Assembly: GCF_000498495.1 (NCBI RefSeq)
Contig: NZ_AVCS01000015.1
Location: 365,329-429,328, forward strand
Direction of reading: 5' to 3'
Source: Flavobacterium enshiense DK69
Lineage (GTDB): Bacteria > Bacteroidota > Bacteroidia > Flavobacteriales > Flavobacteriaceae
Length of the DNA: 64,000 nucleotides
The notes under the pieces are model-generated. The model was not told the origin of the DNA. It saw only the letters and a program-made list of their open reading frames with translations, and ran no database searches. The translations under genes were made by a program, and so were the position numbers. The stretch's first letter is position 1. Each line of letters begins with the position of its first letter. This document shows positions 35,246 through 43,175 of this stretch, piece by piece.

Positions 35246-36056
35246 GGAAACATTTGCGCTGCAAATCTTTGACTCCATTAATCGGAACAAGGGAATCCTG
35301 AAGGAACAGTACGGAAGTTCGAAAGGAAGTATTGGTTATTTTTTCCTGGATGATTTGCTTCCTTTGGATTTGGCAGCTGAATTGTATCGTGTTTTTCCGT
35401 TACCTGAAGCGATGGTATTGAAAAAAAGCATTCGTGAAAATAAGTATGTGGCCGCACAAATGAATTTGTACAATCCCTTGCTAGAAGAGATTGTTTATGC
35501 TTTTCAGGAAAAAAAGGTAGTTGGTCTTATTGCTGAAATCTGCGGAATTACTAATGTGCTTCCGGATGAAAACTTGTATGCCGGCGGAATTTCATTAATG
35601 GCAAACAAACAGTTTTTGAACCCACATCTGGATAATTCACATGATAAAGACCGAAATCTTTGGAGGGTTTTAAATCTGCTTTATTATGTTACGCCGGACT
35701 GGAAGGAAGAATATGGAGGTAATTTGGAATTATGGCCCGATGGATTAAAGAATCCGCAAATCACAATTCATAGCAAATTCAATAGACTAGTCGTAATGGC
35801 AACCCATAACAATTCACTTCATTCGGTTTCACCCGTTGTTTTTGATGGAAACAGATGTTGTGTTTCTAACTATTATTTTTCAAAACAACCGCTGTTGCAA
35901 TCTGATGAATTTCATGTAACATCCTTTCGCGGAAGACCTGAAAATAAAATAACCGATATCCTGCTCCAATGTGATACCTGGCTTCGAATGGGAGTACGGA
36001 AATTATTTAAAAAGGGGATTGTGGAAAATCCACACGTTTACAAAAAAGATAAATAA
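35238..36056 (+). CDS. 2-oxoglutarate/Fe(II)-dependent oxygenase
   Basis: A 272-residue protein with the prolyl-4-hydroxylase-like double-stranded beta-helix. FLDDLLPLDLAAELYRVFP at the N-terminus leads to the metal motif HLDNSHDK (HxD), then RVLNLLYYVTPDWKEEYGGNLELWPDG, and the distal His in MATHNNSLHSVSPV, followed by RCCVSNYYFS. It would hydroxylate a sugar, lipid or protein substrate. It is co-transcribed with a glycosyltransferase, which makes a glycan or glycan-carrier substrate possible. It ends exactly where the convergent ftsE gene ends. Confidence 0.85.
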   Translation: MNRETFALQIFDSINRNKGILKEQYGSSKGSIGYFFLDDLLPLDLAAELYRVFPLPEAMVLKKSIRENKYVAAQMNLYNPLLEEIVYAFQEKKVVGLIAEICGITNVLPDENLYAGGISLMANKQFLNPHLDNSHDKDRNLWRVLNLLYYVTPDWKEEYGGNLELWPDGLKNPQITIHSKFNRLVVMATHNNSLHSVSPVVFDGNRCCVSNYYFSKQPLLQSDEFHVTSFRGRPENKITDILLQCDTWLRMGVRKLFKKGIVENPHVYKKDK

Positions 36057-36740
36057 TTATATCGTTCGCTGCACTACTTCAAACAGGGTTTTGTCCTCGC
36101 ATTTCAACGTTTTGGAAGGGTATTTCATGATCAAAGCATAATCATGCGTTGCCATGATGATTGTTTTTCCGTTCTGGTTGATTTTTTTCAGTACTTCCAT
36201 AACTTCCACACTAGTTTGCGGGTCAAGGTTTCCTGTTGGTTCATCGGCAAGGATAAGTTCAGGGTCATTTAGGAGCGCACGTGCAATTGCAACACGCTGC
36301 TGCTCACCTCCTGAAAGTTGGTGCGGCATTTTAGATGTCATCGATTTCATGCCTACCTTGTCCAATACTTCCTCGATCTTGTTTTGGATTTCTTCTTTTT
36401 CACTCCAACCCGTTGCTCTTAAAACAAATTCCAGATTATCATGCACATTTCTGTCCGGTAATAATTTGAAATCCTGGAAAACAATACCAAGTTTTCGTCT
36501 TAAATAAGGAATGTCGCTTTCTTTCAAAGATGTTAAATCATAGTCAACGATAGTTCCAGTTCCCTCGGTAAGCGATAAATCGGCATACAGGGTTTTCATG
36601 AAGCTACTCTTTCCCGAACCTGTTTTTCCAATAACATAGATAAACTCACCATGTTTTACATCAAGGTTTACGTTGGTTAAAATCGCATTATGTTCTTGGT
36701 AAATAGTTGCGTTTTTAAGGGAAAGTATCGTTTGTGACAT
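36057..36740 (-). CDS. ftsE: Cell division ATP-binding protein FtsE
   Basis: A 227-residue ABC ATPase from the ATG at 36738-36740 (a longer frame to 36791 is unlikely). Walker A is [14 protein letters not shown], the Q-loop region is [19 protein letters not shown], the signature is [17 protein letters not shown], and Walker B is [13 protein letters not shown], followed by ATHDYALI. FtsE pairs with the membrane protein FtsX to control peptidoglycan hydrolysis at the septum. No ftsX gene is in the window. A near-consensus promoter box TACTTTTA lies at 36761-36768. Confidence 0.9.
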   Translation of the reverse strand: MSQTILSLKNATIYQEHNAILTNVNLDVKHGEFIYVIGKTGSGKSSFMKTLYADLSLTEGTGTIVDYDLTSLKESDIPYLRRKLGIVFQDFKLLPDRNVHDNLEFVLRATGWSEKEEIQNKIEEVLDKVGMKSMTSKMPHQLSGGEQQRVAIARALLNDPELILADEPTGNLDPQTSVEVMEVLKKINQNGKTIIMATHDYALIMKYPSKTLKCEDKTLFEVVQRTI

Positions 36741-36828
36741 GTTTCGTGATTTAATTTTTGTAAAAGTAATAAGTAGAACGAACTTAATCAAAAAAACGTA
36801 TGAAAATTATTTAATTGAATCTAAGAAG

Positions 36829-36985
36829 TGGAGAGGGAGAAGGAAAAAGGGATAAGGGAGAACCGAGAAGCTTGAGTTTGCGGATGTATTATCATTTCAT
36901 TTTTAATTTTTTTTTCTCATCACTTGATACTTTTTCTCTTATCCCTTGTCCCTTTTTCTAACGCAATACTATTTCTCTTTCCTCT
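36829..36985. repeat. Inverted pair of AAGGGATAAGGG-type purine-rich tracts
   Basis: The plus-strand tract at 36829-36865 contains GAGAGGGAGAAGGAAAAAGG then GATAAGGGAG. The minus strand of 36936-36985 reads GAGGAAAGAGAAATAG, then AAAAAGGGACAAGGGATAAG. The two tracts lie about 70 bases apart and could pair. Related tracts occur at 6832-6872 and, in pyrimidine form, at 40173-40195. Confidence 0.5.
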
Positions 36986-37072
36986 AAACTTCTTGTGTCT
37001 TTCTTCTCAATTTTGTTGAAAACCCTTATAATAAAGCATTGAAAATGCGCGTTAATAACGACGGGAATTTGA

Positions 37073-37080
37073 TATATTTG
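37073..37080 (+). promoter_or_regulatory. Predicted -7 box for the large TPR gene
   Basis: TATATTTG on the plus strand, an exact consensus, 22 bases upstream of the ATG at 37102. Confidence 0.6.
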
Positions 37081-37101
37081 ATTTTTAAAAAGCCTATAAT
37101 T

Positions 37102-40100
37102 ATGCGAAAACTGGATAAGTTTCTCTATACTTCTCTGATTTTGAGTGCGGTAAATGTTTCTGCGCAACAATCCAATATCTATACTTACGAATTGACCGAT
37201 TTTGATAAAGCTGTTGCGCTTTATAAAGATCACCAATATAATGCTGCCCAAATACTTTTTGAAAGAGTGAAAGGCTCAAAAGTGAGTTACGAAGTAAAAT
37301 CGGATTGCGCATATTATGCGGCGAATTGCGCCATCCGTTTGGATCAGCCCGGAGCGGATGTGATGGTTGAAAATTTTGTTGAAGAATATCCGACTTCATC
37401 AAAACAAAATCAGGCATTTATAGAAGTAGCGCATTATTATTTTGACCAATCCAATTATCCTCAGGCACTGAAATATTTCGAGAAGGTGGATGAGGCTTCA
37501 ATGACCAATGAGGAGCGTGAGAGATTTAATTTCCAGAAAGGATATTGTTATTTTTCGGCCAAGGATAAAAAGGAAGCCGATAAATACTTCAACAAAGTGG
37601 TAAATTCAAAGGAATTCGGATCGCAGGCGAAATACTATCTAGGGTATATGGCTTATGAAACGGATAATTACAAAGATGCCACGAAATACTTCGATCAGGT
37701 TCAGGATCAGGACAAATACAAGGAGAAAATGTCTTATTTTCAGGCTGATATGAATTTTAAATTGGGTAACTTCCAAAAAGCAATCGATTTAGGTATGCCT
37801 CAATTATCAAAATCCAATGCTGAAGAAAAATCGGAATTATCTAAAATCATCGGGGAAAGTTATTTCAACCTGAAACAATACGATAAAGCACTTCCGTATC
37901 TTTTAAATTACAAAGGGAAAAAAGGAAAGTGGAACAATACCGATTTTTACCAGTTGGGCTATGCTTATTACAAAGCTGGTGATTATGAAAATGCCATTGC
38001 TCAGTTCAACAAAATTATTGAAGGTCGGGATGGTGTAGCGCAGAATGCCTATTATCATTTAGGTGAAAGTTATCTGAAAGTAGGAAAAAAACAGGAAGCG
38101 TTGAATGCTTTCAAAAATGCTTCTGAAATGAATTTTGATCTTAAAATTCAGGAAGATGCTTACCTAAATTATGCCAAAATCAGTTATGAGATCGGAAACC
38201 CTTATCAAAGTGTGCCGGAAGTATTGCAGGCTTATTTGGCAAAATACCCGCAAACCTCTTATAAGCAGGAAATTGAAAACCTACTGATAAATTCGTATAT
38301 CACTTCGAAAAATTATAAGGAAGCACTGAGTTTGTTGGAGAAAAATAAAAATCCGCAAAACCGCCCAGCATATCAGAAGGTTACGTTTTACCGTGGTTTG
38401 GAATTATATACTGACGGAAATTATAAAGAGGCACTGACTTTGTTCAATAAATCAATTGCAGAGCCTCGTGACGCTAAGTTTACTGCGAGAGCCACGTTCT
38501 GGAAAGGGGAAACCGAATATAATTTAGATCAATTTAGTGATGCGCTGTTGAGTTTCAAACAGTTTGCGGGTTCGGCAGAGTCAAAAAATGTTCCCGAGGC
38601 CAAAAATGCGAGCTACAATTTAGCGTACACTTATTTCAAACTGAAAGAATACGAAAATGCAGCGAAACATTTTCAGGAATATATCAACACGGAAAAGAGC
38701 GACAAGGTGCGTCTTAATGACGCTTATTTACGAATGGGTGACAGCTACTTTGTAACCTCAAAATACTGGCCGGCCATGGATGCTTATAACAAAGTCATGG
38801 AGCTTAGGGGAGTTGATGATGATTACGCTCATTTTCAAAAAGCTATTTCATACGGATTCGTAGGCAAAAATGATTTGAAAATCGAAAACCTGAGTTCGTT
38901 CATGAAAAAACATCCTGATTCTAAATATGCGGATGATGCGTTATACGAATTAGGGAACACCTACGTAACCCAAAATAACGTAAATAAAGCTGTGGAAGCC
39001 TATGATCGTTTAATTGGTGAATATAACGGGAGTTCGTATGTTTCAAAATCGATTTTGCGTCAGGGACTGGTGTACTACAACAATGATAAAGACCAACAAG
39101 CATTAGCGAAATTTAAAGAAGTGGTTTCTAAATTTCCGCGAACGGAGGAAGCCAACGAAGCGGTTTCAACGGCACGCCTGATTTATATGGATAACAATAA
39201 AGTCAACGAGTATGCGGCTTGGGTTAAAACACTTGATTTTGTGGAGGTTTCCAATGCTGATTTGGATAACGATACCTATAAATCAGCCGAAAAACAATAT
39301 CTGCAGAATAATAATAAGCAGGCAATTTCAGCTTTTACAGGATATTTAGCTGATTTTCCTGATGGATTGAGTGCATTGAAAGCTAATTTTTATTTGGCAC
39401 AGTTATATTTTGCTGACGGATTGGGTACCACTGCTGTTCCGAATTACGAATATGTTATCAGAAAGCCTAGAAATGAATTTACGGAACAATCATTGGCACG
39501 TTTAAGCGAGATCCATCTGAAAAACAAAGCCTACGAAAAAGCAATTCCTGTTTTGCAGCGTTTGGAAACTGAAGCTGATTTCCCGCAGAACGTAACTTTT
39601 GCGCAATCCAATTTGATGAAGAGTTATTATGAGCAGAAGGAATTTGCTAACGCGGTTGTATATGCAGACAAAGTGTTGTCTAATCCTAAGACGGACGACA
39701 AAGTGAAAAGTGATGCGCAGATTATCGTGGCACGCTCAGCCATCAAAACCAATGATGAAGCAAAAGCCAAAGATGCTTACGCGAAACTGCAGAAAATCGC
39801 CAAAGGGGAACTAGCTGCTGAAGCAATGTACTATGACGCTTATTTTAAAAACAAGGAAGGCAAGTTTGAAAAATCTAATGAAGTGGTACAGAAATTAGCT
39901 AAGGATTATTCCGGTTATAAATATTTTGGCGCTAAAGGATTAATTGTCATGGCAAAAAATTTCTACGGACTGAAAGACAGTTTCCAGGCAACCTATATTT
40001 TGGAAAGCGTAATCAAAAACTTTGCTTCTTTTGAAGATGTAGTTTCAGAGGCTCAGGCCGAACTCGATTTCATTAAAGGCGAGGAAGCCAAACGAAATTC

Positions 40101-40116
40101 ATCCATAACAAAGTAA
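37102..40116 (+). CDS. Large secreted tetratricopeptide repeat protein
   Basis: About 1004 residues from the ATG at 37102, where a signal peptide begins (MRKLDKFLYTSLILSAVNVSAQ). The longer frame to 37039 is excluded because the promoter box would fall inside it. From residue about 25 to the C-terminus it is a near-continuous TPR solenoid with roughly 25 units (for example YFDQSNYPQALKYFEKVDEA, YKAGDYENAIAQFNKIIEG, YLADFPDGLSALKANFYLAQLYF). It is periplasmic by prediction. The next gene encodes an outer-membrane barrel protein on the same strand, and the two probably work together. It is not obviously SprE or PorW, so no symbol is given. Confidence 0.88.
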   Translation: MRKLDKFLYTSLILSAVNVSAQQSNIYTYELTDFDKAVALYKDHQYNAAQILFERVKGSKVSYEVKSDCAYYAANCAIRLDQPGADVMVENFVEEYPTSSKQNQAFIEVAHYYFDQSNYPQALKYFEKVDEASMTNEERERFNFQKGYCYFSAKDKKEADKYFNKVVNSKEFGSQAKYYLGYMAYETDNYKDATKYFDQVQDQDKYKEKMSYFQADMNFKLGNFQKAIDLGMPQLSKSNAEEKSELSKIIGESYFNLKQYDKALPYLLNYKGKKGKWNNTDFYQLGYAYYKAGDYENAIAQFNKIIEGRDGVAQNAYYHLGESYLKVGKKQEALNAFKNASEMNFDLKIQEDAYLNYAKISYEIGNPYQSVPEVLQAYLAKYPQTSYKQEIENLLINSYITSKNYKEALSLLEKNKNPQNRPAYQKVTFYRGLELYTDGNYKEALTLFNKSIAEPRDAKFTARATFWKGETEYNLDQFSDALLSFKQFAGSAESKNVPEAKNASYNLAYTYFKLKEYENAAKHFQEYINTEKSDKVRLNDAYLRMGDSYFVTSKYWPAMDAYNKVMELRGVDDDYAHFQKAISYGFVGKNDLKIENLSSFMKKHPDSKYADDALYELGNTYVTQNNVNKAVEAYDRLIGEYNGSSYVSKSILRQGLVYYNNDKDQQALAKFKEVVSKFPRTEEANEAVSTARLIYMDNNKVNEYAAWVKTLDFVEVSNADLDNDTYKSAEKQYLQNNNKQAISAFTGYLADFPDGLSALKANFYLAQLYFADGLGTTAVPNYEYVIRKPRNEFTEQSLARLSEIHLKNKAYEKAIPVLQRLETEADFPQNVTFAQSNLMKSYYEQKEFANAVVYADKVLSNPKTDDKVKSDAQIIVARSAIKTNDEAKAKDAYAKLQKIAKGELAAEAMYYDAYFKNKEGKFEKSNEVVQKLAKDYSGYKYFGAKGLIVMAKNFYGLKDSFQATYILESVIKNFASFEDVVSEAQAELDFIKGEEAKRNSSITK

Positions 40117-40172
40117 GAAGTTAAAAAGATAGAAGGAAAAATAAAATATCGGAAATGAAAACATATGCTGAT

Positions 40173-40195
40173 TCTTTTCCCTTAACTCTTTTCCC
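40173..40195. repeat. Pyrimidine-rich tract related to the AAGGGATAAGGG motif
   Basis: CTTTTCCCTTAACTCTTTTC on the plus strand reads as a GGGAAAAGAGTTAAGGGAAA-type purine tract on the minus strand. It lies in the spacer just before the outer-membrane protein gene. Confidence 0.35.
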
Positions 40196-40208
40196 TAAAA
40201 AAATAAAT

Positions 40209-41954
40209 ATGAATAAGACATTCAAATACATAACAGCCGTAACATTCCTTCTAACGGGAATGAAAACCCTAGCACAAAAGAAAGACGAAAATATCGGAAC
40301 GGAAGTGGTGAACGTGGTTAAACCGTACACACCAACGATCTCCGACGCTTTCAAAGTAAAAGAGACGCCGGTTATTGACGACGAAACCAATACTCAAAAA
40401 GAAGAAATCAAGTATAATATCTTTTCTTTTCCGGTTGCATCAACATTTACCCCGGCGAAGGGTAGGGCTGCCGATGTAGACAAAGAGGCTAAAGAGCGCC
40501 TGTTTAAAAATTACGCCACTTTTGGGATTGGGAATTACGGAACTGTGAATGCTGAATTATTTGTCACTCAGGATTTATCCAATAATGATTATGTGGGGGC
40601 AATGTTCCGTCATTTGTCTTCGCAGGGCGGAATAGATGAGGTGAAATTAGATGATAGTTACTACAATACTGCATTTGATGTTACTTACGGAAGCCGTACC
40701 CGTGAAATTGACTGGAATGCCGATTTAGGATACAAACACCAAATGTATAATTGGTACGGATTACCGACAGAATTTGTGTCTTTTACGGATGATGCTATCA
40801 ATTCGATAAGTGAGGGGCAAACCTATCAAACCCTTACTGTAGGAGCTAAATTAGATGTAAAAGAAGGTATGATGGATGAAACACCAATGCTTTTTAAACG
40901 TTTTTGGGATTCTCACGGTTCAGAGGAAAACAGGTTTTTTATCAGGCCTTCTTTCGATTTTGAAATCAAAAAATATAAATTCAAAACGGAATTCGTGGCC
41001 GATTATGTAGGCGGGAGTTTTGAAAAAAAACATAAGGAAATGCCGGATATGAGTTATAGTTATCTGAACTTCGGAGTGGTGCCAAGCATTTTATTGCAGC
41101 AGGACGATTTGTCTGTGCAGGCTGGGGCTGGGTTTTTCTATAGCAGAGGGATAGTTAATGATGTGTCGGACGATAAAATATTTGTATATCCTCAAATCAA
41201 AGCATCCTATAAGCTTGTGGGTGATATCATGATTGCTTATGCGGGTGCGGAAGGAAATCTGAAACAGAATTCTTATGCCGATTTTGTGGAGGAAAATAAA
41301 TTCGTTTCCCCAGCGCTGGCCATTGCTCCAACCAATCAACAGTATGATATTTATGTGGGACTAAAAGGAAAATTGTCTAATACGGTAGCTTTCAATGTAA
41401 GAGGTTCGTATATGTCAGAAGATGATAAAGCGTTCTTTACTGCTAATCCTTATGACACGACCAGTCTGAATACCGAAGGCTATGCTTATGGGAATTCATT
41501 CGGTGTTGTATATGATGATCTGAAGACTGTAAGTTTATTCGGGGAACTGAAAATGGATTTCTCGAAGAATGTAGCGTTCGGAATCAATGGGGCATTCAAC
41601 AGCTATTCAACCGATCAGGCGGAAGCATGGAACTTGCCAAGTTTGAAAATTAGTGCCGACCTGGATGTGGACATCACCAAAAAATGGTATGCCGGTGCCG
41701 ATATTTTCTTTGTCGGAGATCGTAAAGATCAATTCTATTACAACGATATTACACTAACAGAGCCATTATTTAAAACAGTAACCTTGGATAGTTATTTCGA
41801 TTTAAATGCTCACGTGGGATACAAACACAACGAGCGCCTGACAGGTTTCCTTAAACTTAACAATATCGCAAATCAACAATATGAGCGCTGGCTGAACTAC
41901 CCGGTTCAGGGCTTCCAGGTATTGTTGGGAGCAAACTATAAATTTGATTTTTAG
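40209..41954 (+). CDS. Outer-membrane beta-barrel protein, TonB-dependent-receptor-like
   Basis: A 581-residue protein starting at the ATG at 40209 with signal peptide MNKTFKYITAVTFLLTGMKTLAQ. The mature N-terminus has EVVNVVKPYTPTISDAFKVKETP and lacks a full plug domain. The rest alternates strands and loops and ends NIANQQYERWLNYPVQGFQVLLGANYKFDF, with the final aromatic typical of outer-membrane barrels. It is shorter than usual TonB-dependent receptors. It follows the large TPR gene by 92 bases and ends in a strong terminator. Its substrate is unknown. Confidence 0.82.
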   Translation: MNKTFKYITAVTFLLTGMKTLAQKKDENIGTEVVNVVKPYTPTISDAFKVKETPVIDDETNTQKEEIKYNIFSFPVASTFTPAKGRAADVDKEAKERLFKNYATFGIGNYGTVNAELFVTQDLSNNDYVGAMFRHLSSQGGIDEVKLDDSYYNTAFDVTYGSRTREIDWNADLGYKHQMYNWYGLPTEFVSFTDDAINSISEGQTYQTLTVGAKLDVKEGMMDETPMLFKRFWDSHGSEENRFFIRPSFDFEIKKYKFKTEFVADYVGGSFEKKHKEMPDMSYSYLNFGVVPSILLQQDDLSVQAGAGFFYSRGIVNDVSDDKIFVYPQIKASYKLVGDIMIAYAGAEGNLKQNSYADFVEENKFVSPALAIAPTNQQYDIYVGLKGKLSNTVAFNVRGSYMSEDDKAFFTANPYDTTSLNTEGYAYGNSFGVVYDDLKTVSLFGELKMDFSKNVAFGINGAFNSYSTDQAEAWNLPSLKISADLDVDITKKWYAGADIFFVGDRKDQFYYNDITLTEPLFKTVTLDSYFDLNAHVGYKHNERLTGFLKLNNIANQQYERWLNYPVQGFQVLLGANYKFDF

Positions 41955-41980
41955 TAAGCGTTTTTAAAGCATAACTTTGA

Positions 41981-42010
41981 AGCACAAAAGCAACCCTTTT
42001 GTGCTTTTTA
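41981..42010 (+). terminator. Terminator after the outer-membrane protein gene
   Basis: Perfect 10-bp stem AGCACAAAAG (41981-41990) / CTTTTGTGCT (41996-42005) with a 5-base loop, followed by TTTT. It ends 12 bases before the next gene's ATG at 42022. Confidence 0.85.
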
Positions 42011-42021
42011 AATTTGTAAAC

Positions 42022-42471
42022 ATGACCTTCAAACAAAAAATACTCAATCATCATTTAACCCTGCTTCAGGATAAAATCGATGTGTACCGCGATATGATTT
42101 CCGGTTTGGCTGACGATGCACAAAATGATGCTAAAAGTTCAGCCGGGGACAAACACGAAACCGCTTTGTCCATGATGCATCTCGAGCAGGAAAAACTGAG
42201 CGCAAAACTTCAGGAGGCTATTAATTTTAAAGGGATTTTAGGTAAAATTGACGCATCAGTTTCCAGTAAAACCATTGCCATTGGAAGTCTGGTAAAAGCA
42301 AACGGATTGCAACTTTTTATCAGCGCTGCTTTGCCTAAAATAACAATCGATGGCATTTCAGTTTTGGCATTGTCTCCACAATCGCCGTTGGGTTCTCAAA
42401 TATTGGGAAAACAAATAGGTGATGTCGTTGAGGTAAACGGTTCCCGATTTGTGATTGAAGATGTTGTCTAA
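42022..42471 (+). CDS. GreA/GreB C-terminal-like domain protein
   Basis: A 149-residue protein from the ATG at 42022. The N-terminal 75 residues form a helical, coiled-coil-like region (TLLQDKIDVYRDMISGLADDAQ...SSAGDKHETALSMMHLEQEKL). The C-terminal part (AIGSLVKANGLQLFISAALPKITIDGISVLALSPQSPLGSQILGKQIGDVVEVNGSRFVIEDV) resembles the FKBP-like GreA/GreB domain. Such proteins bind the RNA polymerase secondary channel, but this one lacks the usual acidic tip pair in a clear position. Homologues are sometimes mislabelled 3-oxoacyl-ACP synthase. It starts 12 bases after the terminator hairpin of the preceding gene. Confidence 0.75.
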   Translation: MTFKQKILNHHLTLLQDKIDVYRDMISGLADDAQNDAKSSAGDKHETALSMMHLEQEKLSAKLQEAINFKGILGKIDASVSSKTIAIGSLVKANGLQLFISAALPKITIDGISVLALSPQSPLGSQILGKQIGDVVEVNGSRFVIEDVV

Positions 42472-42484
42472 TTTGCTAAATTAG
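42468..42484. promoter_or_regulatory. Palindrome upstream of the macro-domain gene
   Basis: Perfect inverted repeat CTAATTT / AAATTAG with a 3-base centre, overlapping the stop of the GreA-like gene and lying 26 bases before the macro-domain ATG. It could be an operator, and it is not followed by a T-run. Confidence 0.4.
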
Positions 42485-42509
42485 TGTCATAACATCAAAT
42501 CGAAAAATC

Positions 42510-43025
42510 ATGATTGAAGTTGTAAGAGGGGACATTACAAAAATTGCAGTTGATGCTATAGTAAACGCAGCCAATTCATCCCTCATGGGTGGAGGCGGAG
42601 TGGATGGTGCCATCCACAGGGCTGGCGGAAATGCAATCCTGGAAGAATGCAAAAAAATTGCGGCAAAACAAGGAGGCTGTGAAACTGGGAAAGCTGTTAT
42701 AACTACAGGCGGAAATCTTCCTGCTCAATTTGTAATTCATACGGTTGGGCCAATATGGTACGGCGGAAACAACCATGAACGAGAAAGACTCGCCGACTGC
42801 TATAAAAATGCGCTAAAACTAGCTGTTGAAAATAATTGTAAATCAGTTGCTTTTCCCAGTATCAGTACCGGTGTGTACCGATTCCCAAAAGAAGAGGCAG
42901 CACAGATAGCCGTTAGAACGGTTTCAGAATTTCTGTCGAAACATATTGAAATTGAAAAAGTACTATTTGTTTGTTTTGACGATGAAAATGAAGTTCTAAT
43001 TAGTAAGGAACTGCACAAAATGTAG
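42510..43025 (+). CDS. Macro-domain protein (ADP-ribose binding or hydrolysing)
   Basis: A 171-residue single-domain macro protein of the YmdB/MacroD type. The ADP-ribose pocket is visible in [26 protein letters not shown], followed by [27 protein letters not shown] and the phosphate loop [15 protein letters not shown]. These enzymes remove ADP-ribose from proteins or deacetylate O-acetyl-ADP-ribose. There is no partner ADP-ribosyltransferase or sirtuin gene beside it, so it stands alone rather than as an antitoxin pair. Confidence 0.93.
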   Translation: MIEVVRGDITKIAVDAIVNAANSSLMGGGGVDGAIHRAGGNAILEECKKIAAKQGGCETGKAVITTGGNLPAQFVIHTVGPIWYGGNNHERERLADCYKNALKLAVENNCKSVAFPSISTGVYRFPKEEAAQIAVRTVSEFLSKHIEIEKVLFVCFDDENEVLISKELHKM

Positions 43026-43089
43026 CGCTGTCGAAAAATAGGCTGCCTAAAAACGAATTTAAAAATCTGATTCTGAGTCAGTTCTTTAT

Positions 43090-43120
43090 TTGTAATACTA
43101 ATCTTTAATAGGTATATTTG
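43090..43120 (+). promoter_or_regulatory. Predicted promoter of the amidohydrolase gene
   Basis: TTG at 43090-43092, 20 bases, then TATATTTG at 43113-43120. This is a full match to the Bacteroidota TTG/TAnnTTTG promoter, with an expected leader of about 50 bases. Confidence 0.7.
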
Positions 43121-43175
43121 GAAATCAATTTTTCTGTCTTCTAATAACGGGCGGGAAATTTAAAACTGTCAAAAA

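Larger units (their letters stand above)
36741..37101. other. Divergent region with purine-rich inverted repeats and a promoter
   Basis: No gene is supported. It contains a TATATTTG box at 37073-37080 for the plus-strand TPR gene, a near-consensus ftsE box, and two long purine/pyrimidine tracts (about 36829-36865 and 36936-36985) that are imperfect inverted copies built on AAGGGATAAGGG. Confidence 0.55.

Noticed and set aside
42510..43025. Macro-domain gene as part of a DarTG-type toxin-antitoxin pair
   Set aside because: No DarT-like ADP-ribosyltransferase gene lies on either side.
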